Of a DNA stretch of 55,125 nucleotides, positions 14,256 to 22,122 are shown in pieces. The stretch covers positions 1-55,125 of the forward strand of contig JADHWN010000012.1 in NCBI GenBank assembly GCA_016783455.1, given 5' to 3'. The notes below the pieces were generated by a model that saw nothing but the letters and a program-made list of their open reading frames with translations, searched no databases and was not told the DNA's origin. This DNA is from Candidatus Bathyarchaeota archaeon. GTDB taxonomy: Archaea > Thermoproteota > Bathyarchaeia > TCS64. The position numbers and the translations under genes were made by a program. Within the stretch, counting starts at the first letter, position 1. Each line of letters starts with the position of its first letter.

Positions 14256-16535
14256 TTACTCATTCAGGAATTGAGCGCGCGTATCGTTCAGTCTTTCCTC
14301 TGAGAGGTAGTATTTTCCGTCGACCTCGCTGAATATCCCGGACTGGCCCATAGGGCTCCGCATCATCATCCTGAACCTGGGGGGCAACCCGAGCTCCTCC
14401 AATGATAGGGCTCCCTCCGGTGACGTGGCGCCCTTCTCCCTGAAGGCCTTCACTATCTCCATCATCCTCCCCATCATGTCGGGCATGCCAGGCCCACCTC
14501 GCATGCTTCCATGACCACTGAGCTCAGCTGTGTTGCCTCTGTCTCCTGGGTTATCCGTTGAGCCCATGCTGCGCATGCCGCCCATTCCACCAATACCACT
14601 CATTCCACCCATACCGGGCATGCCCCTCTGGGAGAACTGGGGGGCGGTCTGCTCTGCGGGTATCAGCCTTATGGGCTCGACGTCGCTGCCGTTGGTTCCC
14701 TTGAACTGGCTCATGTAGACCCTGTAGTAGAAGCCCTTCTTCTCAATGAGCTCCTCGTGGGTTCCACGTTCGATGATCTCGCCGTTGTTTATGACGAGGA
14801 CCATGTCTGCTCTTCGGATGGTGCTGAGCCTGTGGGCTATGACGAAGCTCGTCCTCCCACTCATGAGCCTCCGGAAGGCCTCCTGTATCTGTATCTCGGT
14901 GCGCGTGTCGACGCTGCTCGTGGCCTCGTCCAGGACAAGTATAGCCGGGTCGGCGACCAGGGCCCTTGCGATGCTTATGAGTTGCCTCTGCCCCTGGCTG
15001 ATGTTCCCGGCCCTCTCGCTGAGCTCCGTGTCGTATCCCTTGGGGAGCCGCCGTATGAAGCCGTCCGCGTTCGCCAGCTCCGCCGCGTGTACGCACTCCT
15101 CGTCCGTTGCGTCCAGCTTACCGTACCTGATGTTGTCCATCACCGTGCCGCTGAATAGGAACACGTCCTGGAGGACTATGCCCAGCTGCCGTCGGAGGTC
15201 GTCCATCTTTATCTTCCTGATGTCTGTCTCGTCTATCTTGATGCTGCCGTCGTTGATGTCGTAGAACCTCGTGAGCAGGTTAACGATGGTCGTCTTACCA
15301 GCTCCCGTGGGGCCCACGAGGGCGATGGTCTGACCTGGCTCGGCCTTCAGGCTGATATTCTTGAGCACAGGGACGCCGGGGACGTACTCGAAGTCCACGT
15401 TCTCGAACTCGACGTACCCATCGAAGTCGTTTACACCTATCGCGTTGGAGGCGTCCTTGAGTTCTGGCTCAGTGTCGATCACCTCGAATATGCGCTCGGC
15501 CCCCGCTAGGGCTGACTGGATGCTGTTGTAGATGTTGCCAAACTGCCGAAGGGGGTCCGCGAACCGCCTGCTGTACATTATGAAGGTGGCTATGAGTCCC
15601 ACTGTCGCCATTCCCTGGAGAGTCATCCAGGCCCCCAGGCCGGCAACGATGGCTATGTTGGCGTTGGTTAGTATCCCCATCAGGGGCATCATCATCATCG
15701 AGTAGGTGTTCGTCTTGATGCTGATGGCCTTGACCTCGTCGTTAGTCGCCGTGAACTTTCGGTTAACTGACTCCTGCTGTTCGAAAGCTATCACAACGCG
15801 TTGCCCTGTGATTGTCTCCTGCATGACGCCGTTCAGGGAGCCCATTTTTGTCATGAGGGCCATGAACCCCGCTCGCGTCTTCCCTCCGATGAAGGCCGTG
15901 ATGTAAACCATGATCGGGAACACGAGTAGACTGGCTGAGGCCAGCCAGACGTTGAGGCTGAACATCATCACGAGGATACCGACCAGCGAGATGGAGCTGC
16001 TCATGAGCGTCGTGACGTTCGAGGAAATTGCCATACCGATGGAGTCCACGTCGTTGGTGAGTCGGCTCATCAGGTCGCCCGCCAACCGCTTATCGAAGAA
16101 GCTGAGGCTCAGGGTCTGGATGTGCTCGAAGAGTTCCTTCCTTAGCTTCTTCAGGCTTCTTTGGCTGATTATCGCCATGACCCAACCCGATGCCATGGAG
16201 ACCAGGGCACTGAAGAGGTACACACCAGCGAGGAGTAGAGAAATCCTCACGAGCCCCGGAATATCACCAGCAAGAATCATGTTGTCAATCGCCACTCCCA
16301 TGAGGTAAGGCCCAGCCAGCGCCATTAGTGAGCTCACCACCGTGAGTAGGGCGATGATCAAAAGCTGGACCTTGTAGTCGCCTAGATATCTGATGAGCCT
16401 GTTCAGGGCTCCGCGGGCATCCTTGGGCTTCTCGATGTTACCCATAGCATGGGGTCCACGACCCATCATACGCCGAGGCTGGGGCTGCTGCGGTTCGCTG
16501 CCTCCTCGGTCTCCCTGTCGTCCCGTTCCGCTCAT
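14256..16535 (-). CDS. Heterodimeric ABC exporter subunit with Met/Gly-rich C-terminal extension
   Basis: The 759-aa protein has a six-helix exporter domain (about 50-340) and an NBD (about 380-610) with Walker A GPTGAGKTTI, signature NISQGQRQLISIARAL, Walker B ILVLDEATSSVD (catalytic Glu present) and the H-loop 'SFVIAHRLSTIRRADM'. The signature reads ISQGQ instead of LSGGQ, as in the partner-dependent subunits of TM287/288-like exporters. After the NBD comes a linker rich in GMGGM repeats (about 650-700) and a small terminal module ('GALSLEELGLPPRF', 'VDGKYYLSEERL') resembling small archaeal stand-alone domains. It overlaps the upstream exporter gene by 4 nt (ATGA). Confidence 0.92.
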   Translation of the reverse strand: MSGTGRQGDRGGSEPQQPQPRRMMGRGPHAMGNIEKPKDARGALNRLIRYLGDYKVQLLIIALLTVVSSLMALAGPYLMGVAIDNMILAGDIPGLVRISLLLAGVYLFSALVSMASGWVMAIISQRSLKKLRKELFEHIQTLSLSFFDKRLAGDLMSRLTNDVDSIGMAISSNVTTLMSSSISLVGILVMMFSLNVWLASASLLVFPIMVYITAFIGGKTRAGFMALMTKMGSLNGVMQETITGQRVVIAFEQQESVNRKFTATNDEVKAISIKTNTYSMMMMPLMGILTNANIAIVAGLGAWMTLQGMATVGLIATFIMYSRRFADPLRQFGNIYNSIQSALAGAERIFEVIDTEPELKDASNAIGVNDFDGYVEFENVDFEYVPGVPVLKNISLKAEPGQTIALVGPTGAGKTTIVNLLTRFYDINDGSIKIDETDIRKIKMDDLRRQLGIVLQDVFLFSGTVMDNIRYGKLDATDEECVHAAELANADGFIRRLPKGYDTELSERAGNISQGQRQLISIARALVADPAILVLDEATSSVDTRTEIQIQEAFRRLMSGRTSFVIAHRLSTIRRADMVLVINNGEIIERGTHEELIEKKGFYYRVYMSQFKGTNGSDVEPIRLIPAEQTAPQFSQRGMPGMGGMSGIGGMGGMRSMGSTDNPGDRGNTAELSGHGSMRGGPGMPDMMGRMMEIVKAFREKGATSPEGALSLEELGLPPRFRMMMRSPMGQSGIFSEVDGKYYLSEERLNDTRAQFLNE

Positions 16536-18289
16536 GCCTCAGCACCTCCGTCGCCGAGCTGGCTGTCATATATTTCCTGGTAGAGGGGACTGGTCTCCAT
16601 GAGCTCCTCATGATTGCCCTGAGCAGCGATCCTTCCGTTGTCCAGCACAAGTATCTTGTCCGCCTTGAGGACGGTGCTGATCCTCTGGGCAACGATGAAG
16701 CTCGTCGTGTCGCTCATTAGTTCTTCGAGGGCGTTCTCGATCTCTGCCTCTGTCTCAACGTCCACGGCGCTGGTGCTGTCGTCTAATATGAGTATCTTGG
16801 GCTTTACTAGAAGTGCACGGGCGATTGCTAGGCGCTGCTTCTGACCACCACTCAGGTTCACTCCCCGCTGTCCCACCATTGTGTCGTAACCTTCGGGGAA
16901 GGTCATGATGAACTCGTGGGCTTGGGCGATCTTGGCCGCCTCAACGACCTTCTCGTCGGAGGCATCGGGTCGCCCGTAGCGTATGTTGTCCCTGATGGTA
17001 CCGCTGAATAGAATCGCCTCCTGGAGGCTGAAGCCGATGTGCCTCCTTAGGTTACTCATCTCTATTTCCTTAACATCGTAACCATCGATGGTTACACGCC
17101 CCAAGTTAGCATCATAGAACCTAGGGATCAGGTTGATGAGGCTGGACTTGCCCGACCCGGTCTGCCCGAGAAGGGCGACCTTCTCACCAGGCTCTGCGGT
17201 GAAGCTGATATCTGTGAGGACGGGGTCGCCACCGTCGTCCCTATAGCTGAAGGTCACGCTCTCAAATACCACTTTCCCCTGGATCTCGTCCAATCTGATT
17301 GCTTCCGGGCTGTCCTGGATCTCAGGCACCGCGTCGAGAACCTCCATTATACGTGAGGCCGACGCGCTCGCTGCCGAGATCTGCCCTGCCATCATGGAGA
17401 GCATTAGCACGGGGAACATTGTGCTGAACAGGTAGTTGGTGAAGGCCATTATCTGGCCCACGGAGGTCTTGCCCACGAAGACCTGGAGCCCACCATAGTA
17501 GATGATGGCGACGGTGCCCAGGTTCATCAGCATCATGACGATGGGGAAGAAGATGCTGGTGTACTGTCTCATCTTGAGGGATGTCTCGTAGAGCTCCATG
17601 TTGGCTTTCTCGAACCTCTTGTTCTCGTAGTCGCTCCTCACGAAGGCTTTTACCACCCGGATGCCTGAGAGGTTCTCCTGGAGGACTTGGTTCAGGTAGT
17701 CGAGGCGCTCTTGGACCTGGGTGAAGAGAGGCCTCACGAACCGTATGAAGAATGTCACCAAAAGGAACGTGACCGGAAGGAGGGAGAGTATCACGGTCAC
17801 AAGGTCTGGATTGATGGCGAACATGATGCCGAAACTGCCAATGAACATAAGCGGGGCCCTGATAAACATTCGAAGCCCCATGGATATGATCATCTGGACC
17901 TGGGTTAGGTCGCTCGTCAGCCTAGTCAAGAGCTGCCCAGTGTTGAGGTCATCCAGGTTCCCGAAGCTGAAGGTCTGTATCTTCTTGAAGATGGCCTCCC
18001 TGAGATCAGCTTCGAAGCCCCGTGAAACCTTCACTGAGTAGAGCGTATTTGCTATTGAGAGCACTGCCTCTAGTATACTCACACCAATCATGAGCAAGCT
18101 GGTCGTGAGAACGACGTTCATGTCCCTCTGTGCGACACCATCGTCTATGATTACTTGAATGAGCCTAGGAATATAGAGATCCGCTAACACCACCAAGCCC
18201 AGGAACACTGTGGCGATGGCCACCTCTCTCTTATAGGGTGAGAGGAAGCGTGTGACTCTTCGTAGATCGCTCATGGCGCTATGAATCAA
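16532..18289 (-). CDS. Heterodimeric ABC exporter subunit (degenerate catalytic site)
   Basis: The 585-aa exporter half-transporter has six membrane helices (about 18-310) and an NBD with Walker A GQTGSGKSSL, signature VNLSGGQKQRLAIARALL and Walker B ILILDDSTSAVD. The catalytic glutamate after Walker B is aspartate (LDD), which marks the degenerate-site subunit of heterodimeric exporters, while its signature LSGGQ completes the active site with the partner's Walker A. The two subunits thus complement each other. It overlaps the padR gene by 11 nt and the next exporter gene by 4 nt, forming one operon under PadR control. Substrates are probably drugs or lipophilic compounds. Confidence 0.93.
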   Translation of the reverse strand: MIHSAMSDLRRVTRFLSPYKREVAIATVFLGLVVLADLYIPRLIQVIIDDGVAQRDMNVVLTTSLLMIGVSILEAVLSIANTLYSVKVSRGFEADLREAIFKKIQTFSFGNLDDLNTGQLLTRLTSDLTQVQMIISMGLRMFIRAPLMFIGSFGIMFAINPDLVTVILSLLPVTFLLVTFFIRFVRPLFTQVQERLDYLNQVLQENLSGIRVVKAFVRSDYENKRFEKANMELYETSLKMRQYTSIFFPIVMMLMNLGTVAIIYYGGLQVFVGKTSVGQIMAFTNYLFSTMFPVLMLSMMAGQISAASASASRIMEVLDAVPEIQDSPEAIRLDEIQGKVVFESVTFSYRDDGGDPVLTDISFTAEPGEKVALLGQTGSGKSSLINLIPRFYDANLGRVTIDGYDVKEIEMSNLRRHIGFSLQEAILFSGTIRDNIRYGRPDASDEKVVEAAKIAQAHEFIMTFPEGYDTMVGQRGVNLSGGQKQRLAIARALLVKPKILILDDSTSAVDVETEAEIENALEELMSDTTSFIVAQRISTVLKADKILVLDNGRIAAQGNHEELMETSPLYQEIYDSQLGDGGAEA

Positions 18290-18779
18290 TCTCCTTTATC
18301 TTGGATGCTGCCACGTCCAGGGCGGCCTTTAGTTTCTTGGAGACCTCTACGTCTTCCTTGTGCCCCGTGTAGACGTCCTCGAGGGCGTCCAGCAGGTCCC
18401 TTAGGCTGTCGTAGAGCTCCTCCGTCATCCCAGCATGGAGCTTCCAGTACAGCTTCCGGATACTGCGGTTACGCTCCCTCATTTGATCACTATGAGCCAA
18501 CATCTCCTCCGTGTGGGCTCTCCCCTTCTCGGTCAACTCAAAACGCTTGAGTGTGGGGTCCGCGTCCATGTGAGGCCTAATGAGCCCAACCTCCTGCATG
18601 TGGGAGAGCAGGGGGTAGATGCTGCCGGGGCTGGGCCTCCAGTCCGTGTACTCCTCGATCTTGTCCACTATCTCGCTGCCCGACATGGTTTCCTCCTTGA
18701 GGAACTGGAAGGTGAGATGTCTAAGCAGCCCCCTTGGCACCCCTATCCTTCGACGTCTATTTAGATTTCTTTCACCCAT
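18279..18779 (-). CDS. PadR-family transcriptional regulator
   Basis: The 166-aa protein has an N-terminal winged helix typical of PadR ('GVPRGLLRHLTFQFLKEETM', 'WRPSPGSIYPLLSHMQEVGL', 'LTEKGRAHTEEML') and a C-terminal dimerisation coil. PadR proteins repress transporter genes and are released by the transported ligand. The gene heads the exporter operon and its promoter holds five 12-bp phased repeats just downstream of the TATA box, so autorepression is likely (inference). Confidence 0.9.
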   Translation of the reverse strand: MGERNLNRRRRIGVPRGLLRHLTFQFLKEETMSGSEIVDKIEEYTDWRPSPGSIYPLLSHMQEVGLIRPHMDADPTLKRFELTEKGRAHTEEMLAHSDQMRERNRSIRKLYWKLHAGMTEELYDSLRDLLDALEDVYTGHKEDVEVSKKLKAALDVAASKIKEIDS

Positions 18780-18781
18780 TG

Positions 18782-18845
18782 AATATCACTTCCGATATCG
18801 AATGTGCTATCATATCCGATATCAAGTCCGATACTCTCTTATAAA
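18782..18845 (-). promoter_or_regulatory. PadR-operon promoter with five 12-bp phased repeats
   Basis: Plus-strand hexamers AATATC (18782), GATATC (18794), GCTATC (18806), GATATC (18818) and GATACT (18830) start exactly 12 bp apart. The two best blocks extend to GATATCANNTCC. On the minus strand the TATA box TTTATAAG (about 18838-18845) precedes the array, so the repeats lie between TATA and the padR start, over the expected transcription start. This fits repression by an oligomeric or multi-dimer regulator. Confidence 0.65.
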
Positions 18846-18880
18846 GGTTCCCAGAATGCAATTAGACACTTGATCGTTAC

Positions 18881-19750
18881 CTATCTCCTCAGCTGTACCA
18901 CGAGGGCACCAACGAAGACCAGCGCCATCGGGACGAGCTTCGCCACGGTGAGCTGCTCCCCGAGGAACATCCAGGAGAGGACCGCAATCTGCACCAGCAT
19001 AGTGTTCTGGAGCACCGAGATCTCGAAGGCCTCCAACCTCTGGAGGGCGTGGTTCCAAAGGAAGAAGGCGAGAGCAGTGTTGACGACCCCCAACCAGATG
19101 ATGATGCCCCACCCAGTCAGCGAGACCGATGGGAGCCCCTCCACGGAGAAGGCCACCAAAGCCAGAAGCAGCGTCCCAAAGCCCATGGAGAACGCCGTCA
19201 GCCCCAAGGGGTCCAACTCGTCCCTGACGAAGAGGAGCCTACCCAGCACCAGATAGGACCCCCAGCCTATCCCCGAGACGAGGGTGATCCCCACGCCGAG
19301 GAGGCTGTTGCCCCCAAGGGGAGCGTTGAAGTACATGTAGGCACCGACAAGCACGAGGCCCATCCCGGCAAGCTGATGGAGACGGGGGTACTCCTTCAGG
19401 GCGACGACCCCGAGGACTGCCACGATCAACGGGGTGAAGTTGAGGATGAAGGTCACCGAGACGGCGGGGAGGTAGGACAGCCCCAGGCACTGCAGCCCCT
19501 GGGCCACGGTGTACCCGGAGAGTCCGAGGGCCGCCATCTTCACGACGTTCCTCGAGTCCCTCAGTAACTCTCCCTCCCCCTTCCTGAGGGCGAGGGGAAG
19601 AAGGATGAGGGAGGCAACCACGTAGCGGAGGGCGACGAGGGACAGGGGCGACATCTCCGTGAGCCCCACCTTCACGAGGACGTACGACGAGGACCACAGG
19701 AATGTCACGAAGAGCGCCTCGAGGAGGGCGACGAGATGGTCCCTGGACAT
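18881..19750 (-). CDS. EamA/DMT-superfamily transporter
   Basis: The 289-aa protein has ten predicted membrane helices in two EamA repeats (about 5-140 and 150-285). Each repeat ends with the usual Gly/Pro-rich helix pair ('LGLSYLPAVSVTFILNFTPL' and 'NHALQRLEAFEISVLQNTML'). DMT transporters export metabolites or amino acids, but the substrate cannot be told. It is a single minus-strand gene with a basic C-terminus ('VVQLRR'). Confidence 0.85.
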   Translation of the reverse strand: MSRDHLVALLEALFVTFLWSSSYVLVKVGLTEMSPLSLVALRYVVASLILLPLALRKGEGELLRDSRNVVKMAALGLSGYTVAQGLQCLGLSYLPAVSVTFILNFTPLIVAVLGVVALKEYPRLHQLAGMGLVLVGAYMYFNAPLGGNSLLGVGITLVSGIGWGSYLVLGRLLFVRDELDPLGLTAFSMGFGTLLLALVAFSVEGLPSVSLTGWGIIIWLGVVNTALAFFLWNHALQRLEAFEISVLQNTMLVQIAVLSWMFLGEQLTVAKLVPMALVFVGALVVQLRR

Positions 19751-19835
19751 AGCCTGCTCACGAGAGTGATACCGCTATCTCAACTTGGGTAATTAAAATG
19801 ATCTAAAAGGAGGAAAAGGTGTATGCAGGCGTTGG

Positions 19836-20129
19836 TTATCCAGAGGACTTTCTCAGGGCGTTTATCACGATGAGGGCGCCGAAGGCCACGGCGAAGATAG
19901 CGGCGACATTGAAGTCTATACCCACGAGCTCGGAGAGCCCCCATAGGACTATCACGGCCCCGATGAGGAGGCCCCACAAGCTGCCGGACATGGGGACGCC
20001 GAAGCACATCTCACGATCATATCGGCTACGCCTGTGGACCGTTGATCTGCCCGTCAGTGAAGCACCGCATTTGACGCAGTACTCTGTCCCTTCCTCGTTG
20101 CTCTCACCGCATTTGGTACAGTAGACCAT
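19836..20129 (-). CDS. Zinc-ribbon membrane protein (small)
   Basis: Starting at ATG 20127-20129 the product is 97 aa. The N-terminal zinc ribbon is 'MVYCTKCGESNEEGTEYCVKCGASL' in outline (CxxC ... CxxC), then a basic stretch and two to three hydrophobic segments ('GSLWGLLIGAVIVLWGLSEL' and 'VAAIFAVAFGALIVI'). The frame is open further upstream to 20186, but the zinc ribbon conventionally starts at the chosen methionine. Proteins of this layout are common in archaea and their function is unknown. Confidence 0.75.
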   Translation of the reverse strand: MVYCTKCGESNEEGTEYCVKCGASLTGRSTVHRRSRYDREMCFGVPMSGSLWGLLIGAVIVLWGLSELVGIDFNVAAIFAVAFGALIVINALRKSSG

Positions 20130-20192
20130 ATGGAATCCACGGATGTCTAGGGTTAATCTGTTTTTAATAGTTTCCGAAAAACGCATTAGAAC

Positions 20193-20358
20193 CGAGGGGG
20201 AGGTTCGCCGGGACGGGAGGCGGTGCTATTACAGGGTTCGACCGCTACTATGGCACAACGTTGCGGTGGTGCCCTGGTTAACCTCCCGAGCCCGGCATCC
20301 GTAGGTCTTTGGGATTTGTTGAGGCAGGTTTTCCCTTTTCCCTTCGGTGCTTCCCTCG
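20193..20358. ncRNA. Candidate structured RNA (~166 nt), strand uncertain
   Basis: There is no supported ORF in this gap, yet it holds nested complementary segments. The ends pair, CGAGGG 20193-20198 with CCCTCG 20353-20358. Inside are GCCGGG 20207-20212 with CCCGGC 20291-20296, GGGAGG 20215-20220 with CCTCCC 20282-20287, CAGGG 20232-20236 with CCCTG 20272-20276, and ACCGC 20241-20245 with GCGGT 20263-20267. This makes a rod with a closing helix and a second, less clear domain (20297-20352). Sequence composition changes sharply at the flanks. The minus strand has a TATA-like CTTATTTATC just outside (about 20378-20388). I could not match it to SRP RNA, RNase P RNA or another family. Confidence 0.4.
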
Positions 20359-20420
20359 CAGCCCGAACAGTATCAGTGATAAATAAGGTCTTTATGTATC
20401 TTTGATCCATCGTGCCCAGT

Positions 20421-20435
20421 CCATTTTAAATAAGG
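20421..20435 (+). promoter_or_regulatory. TATA box upstream of pyruvate kinase
   Basis: CCATTTTAAATAAGG is a good archaeal TATA box. It would start transcription near 20450, giving an approximately 120-nt 5' leader, unusually long for this window. The leader contains a GAAGGT/ACCTTC hairpin (20460-20476) and a short upstream ORF. Confidence 0.45.
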
Positions 20436-20457
20436 TCAGAGCTTGGTCCTTCAGGTT

Positions 20458-20562
20458 ATGAAGGTGAAGTACCTTCGTTTCACGGAGCGACGCGATCTTG
20501 AGTGTCCTTTATCCCCTCATTCGAGCCGCTTAAATGGGTCGAACATCAAGTTCCCTTCTTGA
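20458..20562 (+). CDS. Possible upstream ORF in the pyruvate kinase leader (34 aa)
   Basis: ATG at 20458 opens 34 codons (begins MKVKYLRFTERRDLE, ends NIKFPS) and its TGA (20560-20562) overlaps the GAGG ribosome-binding site of the pyruvate kinase ATG at 20570. That geometry would allow translational coupling. There is no strong Shine-Dalgarno site for the upstream ATG and no recognisable homology, so it may be chance. Confidence 0.22.
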   Translation: MKVKYLRFTERRDLECPLSPHSSRLNGSNIKFPS

Positions 20563-20569
20563 GGAAGAC

Positions 20570-22030
20570 ATGGAAGGAGACCACTTCGTCAGGGCCAAGA
20601 TAGTCTGCACAATCGGGCCAGCCTCCGACGCCCCGGAGACCCTCTGGGCCATGGCGGAGGCAGGGATGGACGTCGCCAGGATAAACTTCTCCCACGGCGA
20701 CCCCATGAGCCACAAGAGCATATTCGACGCCCTCGAGGGCATAGACAGCGTCTCGACCCTCCTCGACCTGCCCGGCCCCAAGATCAGGCTGGGCGATGTG
20801 GACGGAAGCGTGAACCTGAAGGAGGGCCAGGACATCCACTTCACGACACACTCCGTATTAGGCAACGTTGATGAGCTACCCGTAAGCTATGGACGGCTCC
20901 CCCGGGAGGTGAGGGTCGGAGGCAGCCTCTTCATCAACGACGGCCTCATCGAGGTGAAGGTAACCTCCGTCGACGGTGATCACAAGGGATTCCAGGGAAC
21001 GGTAGTATCAGGCGGGGAGGTGGTCAGCCAAAAAGGCGTGAACGTCCCAGGCGCCGAGCTCTCCATCAGGCCCCCCACAGACGCCGATCTGAGGGGCATC
21101 CAGTTCGGGGCGGGAATCTGCGACTGGTTCGCCATCTCCTTCGTAAGGGACAGGCGGGACGTTGAGAACGTCAGGAGCGCCATCCAAGAGGCCGGGGGAG
21201 ACCAGCCCGTCATCTCCAAGATAGAGCACAGGGAGGCGATAGAGAACATCGACGAGATCGTCGAGGCCAGCGACGGCATCATGGTCGCCCGCGGCGACCT
21301 TGGCATAGAAGTGCTCCCCTGGGAGGTTCCCCTCCTCCAGAAGCGGATCATAAACAAGTGCAACGAGGCGGGAAAGCCAGTTATCGTCGCCACCCAGATG
21401 CTGGAGTCCATGGTAACCCACCCCAGACCAACACGGGCGGAGGCCAGCGACGTCGCCAACGCCATCATCGACGGGGCGGACGCCGTCATGCTCTCAGAGG
21501 AGACCGCCATCGGCCTCTTCCCCGTCCACGCGGTGAGGGCCATGAACAGCATCAGCCGGACCGTGGAGATGAAGGCTCAGGATGAGCGGCCGATGCCTCA
21601 GGCCGTCGAGGGCTCCATAGCCGAGGTAATTGGGAGCCTCGCCTCGAGGGCAGCTAGGACGGTGGACCCCGCGGCCATCATCGTCGTGACCAGGAGCGGC
21701 TTCAGCGTCCGGATGGTCTCAAAGTACCGGCCCAGGGCCAGAATATTGGCGGTCACCCAGAACACCAAGATAGGAAAGAGGAGCCGGCTCTATTGGGGCG
21801 TCGAGCCCTTGGACGTCCCCTGGAGGGATGACCGGGAGGAGCTCCTGATCAGCGCCGTGGAGAGGAGCCTTGAACTGGGATATATAGGTAGAGAAGACAG
21901 GGTGATGATCGTCTCAGGCTCGAATCTGGAAGCCCCAGGGAGGACGAGCACCCTTGAGATCCTCAACGTGAATGACGTGATCCACCACGCTTCACAAAGA
22001 GAAAGAACCTCAACCGTAAGGGCACAATAA
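20570..22030 (+). CDS. pyk: Pyruvate kinase
   Basis: The protein converts phosphoenolpyruvate and ADP to pyruvate and ATP in glycolysis. The N-terminal strand is 'RAKIVCTIGPASDAPETLWA', followed by 'GMDVARINFSHGD', with the conserved Arg/Asn/Ser of the active site. The substrate helix carries MVARGDLGIEV and the metal-site Glu lies in 'DQPVISKIEHREAIENIDEI'. 'ATQMLESMVTHPRPTRAEAS' and 'DGADAVMLSEETAIG' follow. A C-terminal regulatory domain is present ('AIIVVTRSGFSVRMVSKYRP'). About 486 aa from the ATG at 20570 (GAGG, 5-nt spacer); an upstream in-frame ATG at 20534 would add 12 non-conserved residues. Confidence 0.95.
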   Translation: MEGDHFVRAKIVCTIGPASDAPETLWAMAEAGMDVARINFSHGDPMSHKSIFDALEGIDSVSTLLDLPGPKIRLGDVDGSVNLKEGQDIHFTTHSVLGNVDELPVSYGRLPREVRVGGSLFINDGLIEVKVTSVDGDHKGFQGTVVSGGEVVSQKGVNVPGAELSIRPPTDADLRGIQFGAGICDWFAISFVRDRRDVENVRSAIQEAGGDQPVISKIEHREAIENIDEIVEASDGIMVARGDLGIEVLPWEVPLLQKRIINKCNEAGKPVIVATQMLESMVTHPRPTRAEASDVANAIIDGADAVMLSEETAIGLFPVHAVRAMNSISRTVEMKAQDERPMPQAVEGSIAEVIGSLASRAARTVDPAAIIVVTRSGFSVRMVSKYRPRARILAVTQNTKIGKRSRLYWGVEPLDVPWRDDREELLISAVERSLELGYIGREDRVMIVSGSNLEAPGRTSTLEILNVNDVIHHASQRERTSTVRAQ

Positions 22031-22040
22031 CCTTTTAAAC
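22031..22040 (+). promoter_or_regulatory. TATA box of the second trp-type leader transcript
   Basis: CCTTTTAAAC directly follows the pyruvate kinase stop codon and lies 41 nt (counted from TTTAAA) before the leader ATG at 22081. It matches the position and sequence of the TATA box before the trpS leader. Confidence 0.5.
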
Positions 22041-22080
22041 AAAAAGGCGGATGTAGAGGGCACCCAAATAGTTCGGAGGT

Positions 22081-22122
22081 ATGTGTGTGTATCACTCGGA
22101 CTGGACAGGAAGATCCTCCTGA
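22081..22122 (+). CDS. Leader peptide, second copy (13 aa, one Trp)
   Basis: The frame gives MCVYHSDWTGRSS then TGA. GGAGG (22075-22079) lies 1 nt before the ATG and 7 nt before the in-frame GTG at codon 3, exactly as in the trpS leader copy. The block 22085-22105 is identical to 12956-12976 (minus strand). Trp is codon 8 in both and the stop is codon 14 in both, although the five codons in between share no sequence. The UGA sits in a hairpin loop whose 3' arm contains a GGAGG Shine-Dalgarno motif. Confidence 0.6.
   Translation: MCVYHSDWTGRSS

Noticed and set aside
20193-20358. Assignment of the structured region as SRP RNA, RNase P RNA or 5S rRNA
   Set aside because: None of the conserved motifs of these RNAs (SRP helix 8 GGAAG/AGCA loops, RNase P P4 core, 5S loop sequences) could be found on either strand.
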